Source: Agarilytica rhodophyticola
Lineage (GTDB): Bacteria > Pseudomonadota > Gammaproteobacteria > Pseudomonadales > Cellvibrionaceae
Length of the DNA: 64,000 bases
Assembly (NCBI RefSeq): GCF_002157225.2
Contig: NZ_CP020038.1
Span: 2,441,001-2,505,000, forward strand
Direction of reading: 5' to 3'
A program made the position numbers and the translations under genes. This document shows, in pieces, positions 26,899 to 37,051 of this stretch (position 1 is the first letter of the stretch; the number at the start of each line of letters is the position of its first letter). The notes under the pieces were generated by a model that had not been told where the DNA came from, ran no database searches, and saw nothing but the letters and a program-made list of their open reading frames with translations.

Positions 26899-27825
26899 AT
26901 GAACGAGAAGAAAGTGATTAATTTTATGGGGCAGCGCAAGGTAGCGGCTGTTATTTCGATTCTGCTGATCGTAGTGTCAATTGGCTCTTTAGCTGTTAAC
27001 AAGTTAAGTTTTGGCTTGGATTTTACTGGCGGTACAGCAATCGAGTTGCATTATGAGCAGACGGCAGATCTTGCTGCCATTCGCGCGCAGGTAGAAGCTG
27101 GTGGTTTCCCTCCGGCAGTCGTGGCAACCTTTGGTACGGACAAAGATGTATCCATTCGAGTGCAAACCACCGATGCTAAGTTAGGCGATAAACTTGTTAA
27201 GTATTTACGTGAAAATTCAGACTCTGAGGTGTCTTTAAAAAGAGTTTCCTATGTAGGACCGCAAATTGGTGAAGAATTACGTGACGATGGCGGTTTAGGT
27301 CTATTGTTTGCGTTGGCTGTTGTCATGGTATATGTGGCAGTGCGCTTCCAGCTGAAATTTTCTTTGGGAGCGGTTGCCGCATTGGCCCACGATGTCTTGA
27401 TTGTGCTGGGTATTTTTTCGGTTCTGCGCTTGGATTTTGACCTTACCGTACTGGCTGCTATCCTCGCCGTTATCGGTTACTCACTTAATGATACGATAGT
27501 GGTGTCTGATAGGATCAGGGAAAACTTCCGCAAAATTCGTAAAGCATCTCCTACCGAAGTGATCAATATTTCGTTGTCGCAAACCCTCGGGCGTACTTTG
27601 ATCACCTCTTTGACTACCTTGCTGGTGTTGCTTGCACTGTTTTTTGTTGGAGGGGAGACCATACATAACTTCGCTATCGCGCTTATTACAGGTGTGGTTG
27701 TTGGTACTTATTCTTCTATTTACGTAGCTGCGAATATACTACTGATGATGGATATATCAAAAGAGGATCTGCTTGAGGTTGTGGTAGAGAAAGAAGGGGC
27801 AGATCAAGAGGAAATTATGCTTTAA
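26899..27825 (+). CDS. secF: Protein translocase subunit SecF
   Basis: The 308-residue SecF partners SecD. It shows TM1 at about residues 16-35, the FGLDFTGGTAIELHY signature at about 39-53, VGPQIGEELRDDGGLGLLFAL near 116-136, and the C-terminal YSLNDTIVVSDRIRENFRK. It ends with an acidic cytoplasmic tail (EKEGADQEE). It is 23 bases after secD and ends that operon. Confidence 0.97.
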   Translation: MNEKKVINFMGQRKVAAVISILLIVVSIGSLAVNKLSFGLDFTGGTAIELHYEQTADLAAIRAQVEAGGFPPAVVATFGTDKDVSIRVQTTDAKLGDKLVKYLRENSDSEVSLKRVSYVGPQIGEELRDDGGLGLLFALAVVMVYVAVRFQLKFSLGAVAALAHDVLIVLGIFSVLRLDFDLTVLAAILAVIGYSLNDTIVVSDRIRENFRKIRKASPTEVINISLSQTLGRTLITSLTTLLVLLALFFVGGETIHNFAIALITGVVVGTYSSIYVAANILLMMDISKEDLLEVVVEKEGADQEEIML

Positions 27826-28285
27826 CCTCCTGTGCTCAGGTAGGTCTTCCGTTTCTTTGTATATCTTCTGCAGTTGGCACTTTAAGAGGTCGCTGGCTGC
27901 AGCTCGCCTTAATAAGGTGGCTTCTTTCTGGCAGTGAGTAGTCACCAATCATACAAAATAACCTGACCACGCTCGCTGTTGCTCGTCCCTGTTCTTGCCT
28001 TTCGGCCAATGATTTTTTGCCCATTTTGTTGTCGCCATTTTAATCAACTACGATTAGAGTATAGCAATTGGCCCGGTTTGGTGTTGGCGTTTAAATTATT
28101 TTTTGACACTTTTTTAAAAAAGTATAAACATAGTATTTTTATTACGTTAAGCGACACTAGCCTATCCGCGGCGAAGAAAATGTAGGATGTTATTTTATAT
28201 TTATCCGTGTCTGATAATATGGCTAGTCAGCTCTACTTATATTCGATAGCGCTTAACAGATACGTCAAGCTTGCCAAGGCTCTTT
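27826..28285. other. Non-coding stretch between secF and the first hybrid kinase
   Basis: About 460 bases with no convincing gene; short frames on both strands lack ribosome binding sites. It should contain the promoter of the kinase gene. I found no clear terminator hairpin for secDF. Confidence 0.5.
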
Positions 28286-30373
28286 ATGTTAGAAAAACTA
28301 TTTAGCAGTAAGAAACACCCAGAACCAAATGATGCGGAAGTGGCGCAGGTAAATGCTGCTCTGGATCGCTATGACCGCATATTTCGCGGCAGTCGTGGCT
28401 ATGGCTTCCTCGACTTTGATGTGTTGAGAGGTAAGGCTCACTGGCGTGGAGGTTTTTGGTCTCATCTAGGTTATGACGATACTGAGATTTATAAGGGCAA
28501 AGAAATAGAAGGTATTTCCGATGCCGAGCACTTCTTAAATTACGTCCACGTGGACGACCGTGAAACCTTTACCAATAAGCTGACATCGTTAATCAAAACC
28601 CAAGAATGTGAAGACCTTATTTTCCGTGTTGTCAAGAAAGACGGAAGTTACCTGTGGGTGGAGCTGCGTTTGGATGCTGTATGCAACGACGATGGGCGCG
28701 TCAGCCACTTATCCGGTGTGGTGTTTGATGTTTCCGCTCTGAAAGAAACAGAGCAAGCGTTGAAGATTAGTGAGGCACGCCATGCCCGTATTATTGAGGC
28801 CTCCAACGATGGTATCTGGGAGTGGTCTGCCGAATACGGTGGTAAATATATGGAGCATACCAACGATGGTGGCTGGACTTGGTCGAACCAGGAGGGAAGT
28901 TTTACCTTCTCAAGCCGTTGTTGGGAGATGATTGGTTATTCCATGGATGATGATGTCGTAAGAGAGGGAATTGTCGCTTGGCGCCGCTTGATGCATAAAG
29001 ATGATGGTAAGCGTTTTGATAAGGTACTCAGTGATCATATATTTAAGCGTGTGCCCTTTGATATCGAATATCGTATTCGCGGTAAAGATGGTGAATGGCA
29101 CTGGATCTTAGGCCGTGGCCAGATGAGTCATGACAAGCATGGACGGCCAAAAATATTATCAGGTACCAATATGGATATTACTGCGCTCAAACGTGCTGAA
29201 GAGCGGGTAATGAGGGCTAAAGAGGAAGCCGAGAAAGCGAACCACGCCAAATCTGAATTTCTATCGAGTATGAGTCATGAACTGCGCACGCCTCTGAATG
29301 CCATTTTGGGCTTCGCACAGTTATTTGATCTTGATACCAATCTTACTTTAGAGCAACGCGACAATATCAAAGAGATTAAATCTGCTGGCAAACATCTGCT
29401 GGAGTTAGTGGGAGATGTCTTAGACCTAGCTAAGATTGAAGCAGGACACTTGCAGCTATCCTATGACCGAGTTCTTCCTTCCCGCGTGGTTGATGAATGT
29501 GCGGCACTTTTAAAATCGCAAATTGAAGAGCATGAGCTGAGTTTAGAAATTAGTCTTAATGGGTTAGAAAACCAAGCCATACTGGCGGATCAAATGCGCC
29601 TTAAGCAAATCTTTCTCAATTTACTTAGCAATGCAATCAAATATAACCGCCAGTCTGGAAAGATTAAAATTGAGTGTACGATCGTATCGAATATGCTCAA
29701 AATTGTAATTGAAGACAGTGGTATGGGTATCCCTTCTCACTTACAAGCAGAACTTTTCCAGCCTTTTAATCGATTGGGAGCTGAACGAAGCAATATTGAG
29801 GGTAGCGGCGTAGGGTTGGTAATAACAAAACAGCTTGTAGAGCAAATGGGCGGAAAAATTGGTGTTAAAAGCCAAGAAAAAGTTGGTACTGAATTTTGGG
29901 TGCAATTCCCACTTGCTGAATGTGCCGGCGAGCAGGAAGTGACATTTGACAAAATTGACACCACTTTTATTGATGAAGAATGTATTCCTGAGTTATTGGT
30001 ACAAGAGACCAAGAAAATTCTTTACGTGGAAGACAATCCTTCTAACCAGAAATTGATGAAGCAGGTGTTGGCACGTTATCCCGTGTTTGACTTAACTGTT
30101 GTTGGGCTTGCTGTGCAGGGCTTATATGTAGCGCGTTCAGATGTACCAGATCTCATTATTCTCGACGTGAATTTACCTGGCATTGACGGCTTTGAAATTG
30201 TTGAAATTCTCAAACAAGATGAGAATACCCGTGATGTGCCTGTTATTGCTTTGTCTGCTAATGTCTTATCGCACGACATTCAAAAAGGCAAAGCTGTTGG
30301 TTTTGATTATTATTTAACAAAACCCCTTAATTTGGCGGAATTAATTACGGTGTGCAATCAACTTTTAACTTAA
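28286..30373 (+). CDS. Soluble PAS-PAS hybrid histidine kinase (copy 1)
   Basis: The 695-residue product has no signal peptide or membrane segment. Two PAS/PAC sensor domains cover about residues 30-160 (YDRIFRGSRGYGFLDFDV ... HLSGVVFDVSALKE) and 165-305 (HARIIEASNDGIWEW ... SGTNMDITALK). A coiled linker leads to HisKA with phosphoacceptor His331 in SSMSHELRTPLNAILGF, then HATPase (N-box LNLLSNAIKYN, G-box GSGVGLVITKQL). A C-terminal receiver follows, with Asp627 in LIILDVNLPGIDG. A phosphorelay output would need a separate HPt protein, and none is nearby. I chose the ATG at 28286 because its start aligns with the paralogue. The next gene is a close full-length paralogue. Confidence 0.93.
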   Translation: MLEKLFSSKKHPEPNDAEVAQVNAALDRYDRIFRGSRGYGFLDFDVLRGKAHWRGGFWSHLGYDDTEIYKGKEIEGISDAEHFLNYVHVDDRETFTNKLTSLIKTQECEDLIFRVVKKDGSYLWVELRLDAVCNDDGRVSHLSGVVFDVSALKETEQALKISEARHARIIEASNDGIWEWSAEYGGKYMEHTNDGGWTWSNQEGSFTFSSRCWEMIGYSMDDDVVREGIVAWRRLMHKDDGKRFDKVLSDHIFKRVPFDIEYRIRGKDGEWHWILGRGQMSHDKHGRPKILSGTNMDITALKRAEERVMRAKEEAEKANHAKSEFLSSMSHELRTPLNAILGFAQLFDLDTNLTLEQRDNIKEIKSAGKHLLELVGDVLDLAKIEAGHLQLSYDRVLPSRVVDECAALLKSQIEEHELSLEISLNGLENQAILADQMRLKQIFLNLLSNAIKYNRQSGKIKIECTIVSNMLKIVIEDSGMGIPSHLQAELFQPFNRLGAERSNIEGSGVGLVITKQLVEQMGGKIGVKSQEKVGTEFWVQFPLAECAGEQEVTFDKIDTTFIDEECIPELLVQETKKILYVEDNPSNQKLMKQVLARYPVFDLTVVGLAVQGLYVARSDVPDLIILDVNLPGIDGFEIVEILKQDENTRDVPVIALSANVLSHDIQKGKAVGFDYYLTKPLNLAELITVCNQLLT

Positions 30374-30806
30374 AGCGGATTTAAAAACTGAATAAATTTG
30401 TGTGTGATAATGCATCTTTAGAAACCAAAAAATAGTTTATGACGCCGAAAGCACTTATTTAATTGCTAGTTTATTACCACTTACTGATAGTATTACTTTT
30501 GTGGAATGTATGGTTTTAATTCGTCATTAAATTGGTATATGTTATATATTAATTTTAAGATAAGCCGCAGTGATTAAATATTAGTTTTTACAGGCCTTAG
30601 TGCTTTTAAACGAAACCTTTATAATGAAAAATAGTTATTTTAATTGGTAGTTTTGAATATGTCAGCGTGGCTTTATTTTTGTTAAGTGCGATTAATGACA
30701 AAAAATAATGATACGAATTATTTTTAATAAATCTTCTGTATAAATAATTCTGTGCGAAATATTCCCGGTTATTTAGACTTTAATAACTACATTACCAAGG
30801 AACGAG
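30374..30806. other. A+T-rich stretch between the two kinases
   Basis: About 430 very A+T-rich bases separate the paralogues. No gene or clear terminator is seen. Its length suggests that the second kinase has its own promoter, which I could not place confidently. Confidence 0.5.
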
Positions 30807-32900
30807 ATGTTACAGAAAATATTTAAACCAAAAAATACGACGCTTATTGCATCCAATGATATCTCTCAAGTAAATGTGGAGATGGATCGCTATGATCGTA
30901 TATTCCAGGGTAGCCGGGGTTATGGCTTTGTCGACTTTGATGTTAGTGCCAAGCAGGCGTACTGGCATGGCGGATTCTGGAAACATCTTGGCTATGAAGA
31001 TAGCGATATCTACAATAAAGATGAGCCTTCTAAAAACATATCTGCTGGCAGAAGCTTTATAAAACTTTTGCATCGCGACGACCGAGCAAAGTTTGTCGTT
31101 AGTATTTTACGCTTAATAAGAAAACTCCCTACCGAAGACTTTATTTTTCGCATTGCCAGAAAAGATGGTCACTATGTATGGATCGAATTACGCTTAGATG
31201 CCCTCTGTAACCCTTTAGGAAAAGTCACCCACTTATCTGGTGTGGTGATTGACGTAACAGCGCTGAAAGAAACCGAATATGCGTTAAAAATGAGTGAGGC
31301 GCGACATGAGCGCATCATCCAATCTTCCAATGACGGCATTTGGGAGTGGGCTACTAAGTGGCGTAAAAAGAAAGGCGGCGGGCCCGACGAATACGAGCGG
31401 GTGTGGTCGAGTGAACAGTTTTCCAGCCGATGTTGGGAAATGATTGGTTTCTCTGAAGATGACGATGAGGTGAAAGAAGGGATGTCGGCTTGGCGCCGAC
31501 TTATTCATCCGGAAGATTTAAATCGCTTTGAGAAGGTTTTGGATGATCATCTTCATAAGCGTTCTACTGTTTATGAAAGTGAATACAGAGTTCGTAACAA
31601 GCAAGGTGAGTGGTGTTGGATATTATGTCGCGGCATGATGGAGTGCGATGACCAAGGGCGTCCAATGACGATCTCTGGTACAAATATGGATATCACTGCT
31701 CTGAAGCTTGCAGAAAAGCGTGTGTTAAAGGCGAAGGAAGAAGCAGAAAAAGCGAGCCAAGCCAAGTCTGAATTTCTATCGAGTATGAGTCATGAACTGC
31801 GTACTCCTCTCAATGCAATCCTCGGTTTTGCTCAGCTGCTTGAGTTGAATGAAAATTTGACACAAGAACAGCAAAGTAACACCCGAGAGATAAAAGCTGC
31901 GGGTAAACATCTTCTGGAGCTGGTAGGGGATGTATTGGATTTGGCCAAGATTGAGGCAGGCCATTTAGCTTTGAATTTGGAAAGAGTCCCTCTGTCACGA
32001 ACCTTAAATGAATGTGTCGCTTTACTGAAAGCGCAAATTGATAAGCGCAAGTTAAACCTTAAAGTTCTATTTGACAATATCGATAGCATTCTCATATTTG
32101 CAGACCCTATTCGCCTCAAGCAGGTTGTACTAAATCTTATGGGGAATGCAATTAAATATAATAAAACTGAGGGCGACATATACTTAAAAGCATGTGTAAC
32201 AGAACAAAATCATGTGCGTGTAAGTGTAAAAGATACTGGATACGGAATATCAAGGGAGCGACAAATTGAATTATTCCAACCATTTAACCGCCTGGGTGCT
32301 GAACGCAGTGGTATCGAGGGCAGTGGTATAGGTTTAGTGATTACTAAACAGCTGGTAGAACAAATGCAGGGGACTATTGGATACAGCAGCGAACCCGGTG
32401 TTGGCAGCGAGTTTTGGGTGGAGTTTCCCGTTGTTAATAGTTCTCTGTCCAAGGATACCATGAAGCACAGAACCTTTAATGACCCACACAAGCCGGAGCT
32501 GAAAATAACTGAACATAAAAAAATATTATATGTTGAAGACAACCCCGCCAGTCTTAAACTAATGCAAAAGATGTTGGAGTACTTTCCCAATTTAGATTTA
32601 ACAGCGGTTGGCTTGGGGGTGCAAGGTTTGTATGTTGCCCGTTCTGATATCCCTGACTTAGTTATTTTAGATCTCAATCTACCCGGCATCAGCGGTTATG
32701 AAATAGTGGATATTTTAAAACAAGATCCAAGAACAAAGCACGTTCCTGTAGTGGCCTTGTCGGCAAATGCTCTTGCTTCCGATATCGAAAAAGGTAAGGC
32801 TGCAGGCTTCGATCATTATTTAACGAAACCTCTGAATCTCAATGAATTAATAGACGTATTCAATGATTTGTTAGGTTCTTCAACAAATACACCGCAATAG
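30807..32900 (+). CDS. Soluble PAS-PAS hybrid histidine kinase (copy 2)
   Basis: The 697-residue product repeats the whole architecture of the upstream kinase: two PAS/PAC domains, HisKA with His near residue 328 in SSMSHELRTPLNAILGF, HATPase (GSGIGLVITKQLVEQM) and a receiver with Asp near 620 (LVILDLNLPGISG). Identity is highest around the H-box and receiver and lower in the PAS domains and in the second PAS loop. This fits a tandem duplication followed by sensor divergence. AAGGA precedes the ATG. The two may form heterodimers or answer to different ligands. No dedicated response regulator or HPt is adjacent. Confidence 0.93.
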   Translation: MLQKIFKPKNTTLIASNDISQVNVEMDRYDRIFQGSRGYGFVDFDVSAKQAYWHGGFWKHLGYEDSDIYNKDEPSKNISAGRSFIKLLHRDDRAKFVVSILRLIRKLPTEDFIFRIARKDGHYVWIELRLDALCNPLGKVTHLSGVVIDVTALKETEYALKMSEARHERIIQSSNDGIWEWATKWRKKKGGGPDEYERVWSSEQFSSRCWEMIGFSEDDDEVKEGMSAWRRLIHPEDLNRFEKVLDDHLHKRSTVYESEYRVRNKQGEWCWILCRGMMECDDQGRPMTISGTNMDITALKLAEKRVLKAKEEAEKASQAKSEFLSSMSHELRTPLNAILGFAQLLELNENLTQEQQSNTREIKAAGKHLLELVGDVLDLAKIEAGHLALNLERVPLSRTLNECVALLKAQIDKRKLNLKVLFDNIDSILIFADPIRLKQVVLNLMGNAIKYNKTEGDIYLKACVTEQNHVRVSVKDTGYGISRERQIELFQPFNRLGAERSGIEGSGIGLVITKQLVEQMQGTIGYSSEPGVGSEFWVEFPVVNSSLSKDTMKHRTFNDPHKPELKITEHKKILYVEDNPASLKLMQKMLEYFPNLDLTAVGLGVQGLYVARSDIPDLVILDLNLPGISGYEIVDILKQDPRTKHVPVVALSANALASDIEKGKAAGFDHYLTKPLNLNELIDVFNDLLGSSTNTPQ

Positions 32901-33119
32901 GGTAGAACTACATTAAGTAAGCACTTTAACTCAAAAGTATAACTATTTAGCAATTGTCACCTTATCTCGAAATATTATTGATATTAATAATACTCTCCCC
33001 AGATGATTTCTTATATGCTATAGCTCTAGCGCTTGGGGCTGGACGTCGTATTCTGTCTTAAGACATCTATTTTAATAAGAATATATCTCAATAGGAATTT
33101 ACACCAATAGGAAGTCGCT

Positions 33120-36100
33120 ATGTTTTCACATCTTTTTTATCTTAATTCTGCTGATACAAAAACTCTTAAAATTCTTGCAGGTATCCTGATAAACAAAACT
33201 AGGTTACTTGCGCTAGCTGTATTGCTTATTGTAACCGGGTGTGGTGGCGACGATGTTTCCAGTTTTAACGATAGTGAGATTCCCTCTCCTGTAGGGCAAG
33301 AAATTGAGGGTGAGACGGTGACGCCTTCAGACCCAGGTGCGCCGCCGGCTACAGAACAAGAGCTAGAAATTCTACCTACTGTGACCGTGGGCTCTCGTCA
33401 GTTTTCAGATCCTAACGTGTTAATTACTTTAAGAGGGAATGCGGTTGCCGCAGATAATGCAAGTATTAGCTCAACCCTATGGACGCAGATTGGCGAACCC
33501 CGTGTTCAAATTCTTAATCCGAGTCAGCCTGAAAGTGTCATTCTGGTACCTGACCTTGATGAGGAGACACAGCTGCAGTTTCGTTTCGTAGCACAGGATA
33601 GCGAAGGACGATTGAACTCTGCCACCACCTCGGTGGTGGTTCGCCCAACGCCTGCTTTCACGCGAATTGTGGGCAGTATTACCAGTGAAGAACAAGATGC
33701 GGCGACATTCACTGTGCGCTTAAGTAGCCCACAGTTAGATGAGGTTGCTGTTACCTATGCAACACGTGATGGTACTGCTCAAGCGGGCAGTGATTATCTG
33801 GCAATGGAGGGTACTTTAGTGTTTGCTGCCGGAGAGACGGAGAACACAATAACGGTGCCCATTCTCAATAATGACCCGCAAGAAGAGAATGAATTTTTCA
33901 ACTTAGTGGTCAATACTCTTGCCAATGATACTGCCACCTTTAATACCGGCGTAGCGCTTATCCGAAATAATCCTGAATTGGTACCAGATATCCAAAACAT
34001 TATGTTTACCAGTCCTGGGCCTCTTGAGCTATTGGTAGGGAGTACTATTCAAAACGTTATCTTGGCGAGCACCGAGGTGGGATCTGGAGCATTAATGTAT
34101 GAATCTTCAGATCCTCAAATTGCTACTGTCGATAGTGCTGGAACTGTCACTGCACTTGCTGCCGGTAGCGTTACGATTATGGCGACCAAAGCGGCTGATC
34201 CTATTTACCCTTTGAGTGTGGCGAGCTATCAACTGGATATAACAGATGTTACGGAGCCTGCTTTGGCAGGCCTTGGTAATCAAACATTTATTATTGGTGA
34301 AGCCATTTCACCTCTGCGCTTTTTTAATGAAGGTGGGGGCAGCTTAACTAGTTGTCAGCAAACAGATTTACCAACCGGCTTAATCGTTGAGCGTGTGGAT
34401 AATAACAATACTTGTGCAATATCAGGCACGCCAACAATTTTACAAAGTGCCACCAATCATACTATTTTGGCCACCAATAATGCGGGCAGTAGCACAACCA
34501 ATGTGACCATTACCGTGGTAAACCCCGACGCACCGCAATTAGAGGAAGTGGCTCTGCAAACCTATAGTATTGGGTCGGCTATCCCGACACTGACATTATC
34601 CAATAGTGGCGGCGGTAGTTTAATCGAGTGTTCAGATGTGCAAGGTGGGTTACCTGCAGGCCTGACAGTATCTGTATCCAGTGACCGCAGTACCTGTGAA
34701 ATCAGTGGTACTCCCACCACGCTTCAGGTGGCGACATCGGTGGATATCTTGGCGAGAAACGTGACAGCAAGCAGTACAGTTAGCTTTAGTATTGAAGTGC
34801 TAGTGGCCATTGATGCGCCGTCTCTCGGTGCTGTTGCGCCGCAGGTTTACACTTTAAGAGAGACTATTACTGCTCTGCGTTTGCCCAATAGTGGTGGTGG
34901 TGAATTAACGGCATGTGACCCTCTGACGACGCTGCCCGATGGTTTGATCCTTGCCGTTACCAATGATCGCACTACTTGCGAGATTCTTGGTACACCGACG
35001 ACAATTTTACCGGCAATGGATTATGAAATTCGGGCGACCAACCGGCAAGGCAGCAGCGATACAACGCTATTCATCACGGTGAATGATATTGTGTTTACCG
35101 AGTCTTTGACGTTTGCCTATGCCAACTCTGCGACGCTTAATATTGGTCTTGCTGTAACTTCAGGTACTGCGCGTGTGGATTGGGGGGATGGGTCTCCTAC
35201 TGTTGATGTGACCAACCAGGATCTTACCCAGTTAACAGCCGCTCAGGCGTTTTATTCTTATCCAACAACCATGAATGTCAATGTGACGATCAGCTTTTCT
35301 GATGGAGTTGCGTCCTTAAGGGGACTGCGAACAACACCTTCTTCGGCTTCACGATTGACTGTTGATATGGACTCATTCTTGAGTGCCAGCAATGTAGAAG
35401 TGTTAAGTTTCGGCTCTCTGTCCAACCTTGTTACTGGCGATATCGCTAATTTGGCTTTTAATACACCAGCCCTGCGTGAGCTGCGTGTTGGTCGCGGTGG
35501 TGACTTTAGTGGTGATATATCTAGCCTGCCTCTTGGCCTATCAATTCTTACTCTAGCGAATGCGCAAGGGACTTTTTCAGGTTCTATCGATAATCTGCCG
35601 CCAAATATGACGCTATTTAGTCTGAGCGAAAGCAATAATATTAGCGGTGATATAGGCAACCTGCCGGCAACGCTTCAGTCTTTTACGCTGGAAGGAGGAC
35701 GTAATACCGTTACTGGTGTCATTGATAACTTGCCCTCCACGCTGACTCTATTTGATCTGCAGGGGCTTAATACCGTATCTGGCAATATCGATAATATTAA
35801 TTCTGGTTTTACCCGCTTTGATGTGGGTGGGCGCAACACCATTGGCGGTGATATAACGAATGTGAGTCCCTTTGGTGAACTCGCCCTGAGTGTGCAGGGT
35901 GATAATACGATTACCGGTGATATCGCTGGTATTTCTTCATTTATCACCAGCTTACAGATATTTAATGGTGATAATACCTTGTTTGGTAATATTCAAGATC
36001 TTCACGCTAATATGCGGACTTTCTTTGTAACTGGCAATAACACTATCGCAGGAGATATTGGCGGTTTACCTGCTAATCTGAATTCTTTTTTTCTCATTGG

Positions 36101-36938
36101 CCAAAATACAGTGGCCGGCAATATTCAAGATGTTAGTACGGATATGACGACCTTTTTTGTCGATGGACAGAACACGATCACGGGTGATATCGGTTTGTTG
36201 GATCCAGGTCAGCTTTCTCAGTTTGAAGTCAGGGGGCAAAATAGTATCGGCGGGGATATCACTAATCTATTGACAAGCACAACCATTACAAGGGTGATTG
36301 TAGAAGGTGTTAATACTATTACTGGTGATCTTAGCGCCATCACTAGTGGCCAATTATCCTCACTGATCATTCAAGGCAATAACACTTTAACGGGTAATCT
36401 TAATAATGTACTGGCAAGTCCTGATTTGACCCGCGTGGAGATTGACGGTGACAACACGTTAACGGGTGATATCTCTGCTTTGAATGGCTCGGGGGTTTCG
36501 TCTTTCGAGTTAGGAGGCCGGAATACTTTTACAGGCGATATCGGAACACTTAATAGTGCTAGTTTAATACTCCTTAATGTTGGAGGCCAAAATACACTTT
36601 TTGGCGACCTTGGCTTAATGACCATATCAAACCCCGACACTATAGAAATATCGGGACTTAATGCTATCAATCAATTCACTATTCCAAGTAACTGGACTCC
36701 GCCTAATTTATTCCGTCGTCTTGTACTTACTGGTGGCGTTCCCGGTCAAGGCTTCGATGCCGCAACTGTCGATGGGGTGCTCACGTTCATTAACGATAAT
36801 ACGGGTGGTACATCTTCCACTAGAAACGTCAGTATTTCGCGAGTAGGCGATGCGCCGAGAACGGCCGCTTCTGATACCGCTGTAAATGGGTTAGAGCTAA
36901 AGAACTTTGAGATTAATACCAATCCTGTGCCTATGTAG
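33120..36938 (+). CDS. Large lipoprotein with Calx-beta, Ig-like and LRR-like repeats
   Basis: The 1,272-residue product carries a lipobox VTGC with Cys41 after a long N-terminal leader. AGGAAG 6 bases before the ATG supports this start. A short acidic linker is followed by a Calx-beta domain at about 180-285 (GTAQAGSDYLAMEGTLVF, ENEFFNLVV) and a Big2-like domain at about 325-378 (SSDPQIATVDSAGTVTAL). Three homologous Ig-like repeats of about 95 residues cover about 382-660, each with a GGGxLxxC ... TCxIxGTPT pattern and a disulfide-ready cysteine pair. A WGDGS segment leads to 18 LRR-like units at about 770-1170 built on NTxxGDIxxL. The protein is probably surface-exposed and involved in adhesion or ligand binding, as inferred from architecture. 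It stands alone downstream of the kinases. Confidence 0.85.
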   Translation: MFSHLFYLNSADTKTLKILAGILINKTRLLALAVLLIVTGCGGDDVSSFNDSEIPSPVGQEIEGETVTPSDPGAPPATEQELEILPTVTVGSRQFSDPNVLITLRGNAVAADNASISSTLWTQIGEPRVQILNPSQPESVILVPDLDEETQLQFRFVAQDSEGRLNSATTSVVVRPTPAFTRIVGSITSEEQDAATFTVRLSSPQLDEVAVTYATRDGTAQAGSDYLAMEGTLVFAAGETENTITVPILNNDPQEENEFFNLVVNTLANDTATFNTGVALIRNNPELVPDIQNIMFTSPGPLELLVGSTIQNVILASTEVGSGALMYESSDPQIATVDSAGTVTALAAGSVTIMATKAADPIYPLSVASYQLDITDVTEPALAGLGNQTFIIGEAISPLRFFNEGGGSLTSCQQTDLPTGLIVERVDNNNTCAISGTPTILQSATNHTILATNNAGSSTTNVTITVVNPDAPQLEEVALQTYSIGSAIPTLTLSNSGGGSLIECSDVQGGLPAGLTVSVSSDRSTCEISGTPTTLQVATSVDILARNVTASSTVSFSIEVLVAIDAPSLGAVAPQVYTLRETITALRLPNSGGGELTACDPLTTLPDGLILAVTNDRTTCEILGTPTTILPAMDYEIRATNRQGSSDTTLFITVNDIVFTESLTFAYANSATLNIGLAVTSGTARVDWGDGSPTVDVTNQDLTQLTAAQAFYSYPTTMNVNVTISFSDGVASLRGLRTTPSSASRLTVDMDSFLSASNVEVLSFGSLSNLVTGDIANLAFNTPALRELRVGRGGDFSGDISSLPLGLSILTLANAQGTFSGSIDNLPPNMTLFSLSESNNISGDIGNLPATLQSFTLEGGRNTVTGVIDNLPSTLTLFDLQGLNTVSGNIDNINSGFTRFDVGGRNTIGGDITNVSPFGELALSVQGDNTITGDIAGISSFITSLQIFNGDNTLFGNIQDLHANMRTFFVTGNNTIAGDIGGLPANLNSFFLIGQNTVAGNIQDVSTDMTTFFVDGQNTITGDIGLLDPGQLSQFEVRGQNSIGGDITNLLTSTTITRVIVEGVNTITGDLSAITSGQLSSLIIQGNNTLTGNLNNVLASPDLTRVEIDGDNTLTGDISALNGSGVSSFELGGRNTFTGDIGTLNSASLILLNVGGQNTLFGDLGLMTISNPDTIEISGLNAINQFTIPSNWTPPNLFRRLVLTGGVPGQGFDAATVDGVLTFINDNTGGTSSTRNVSISRVGDAPRTAASDTAVNGLELKNFEINTNPVPM
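35430..36620 (+). repeat. 18-unit LRR-like coding repeat
   Basis: Inside the large lipoprotein gene about 18 units of roughly 66-75 bases encode xNTxxG(D/N)Ixx(L/I/V) followed by a strand such as LxxFxLxG. The motif resembles plant-type leucine-rich repeats (GxIPxxL), with GDI in place of GxIP. The unit sequence is conserved at protein level and only partly at DNA level, so this is an old expansion. It is not a CRISPR array. Confidence 0.85.
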
Positions 36939-36991
36939 GTGCAGGGCAGGTGCAGGTCGTTCTATTTAAATGAAGAGTATTTTATTGCTAA

Positions 36992-37021
36992 GCCCTATAA
37001 ACCTAGTTGAGTTTATAGGGC
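36992..37021. terminator. Bidirectional hairpin between lipoprotein gene and suhB
   Basis: A perfect 11-bp inverted repeat (GCCCTATAAAC/GTTTATAGGGC, 8-nt loop) lies between the convergent lipoprotein and suhB genes. T-runs are weak on both sides, but the position fits a shared terminator. Confidence 0.6.
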
Positions 37022-37051
37022 GAAGATAGATATAAAGAATGGGGTGAGTAA

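Noticed and set aside
32210-32689. 159-residue antisense frame over the second kinase
   Set aside because: Shadow of the kinase and receiver coding sequence; no independent start signal or family resemblance.
35430-36620. Possible CRISPR-like array from regular spacing
   Set aside because: The periodicity is that of an in-frame protein repeat; units diverge in DNA sequence and there are no identical direct repeats with unique spacers.
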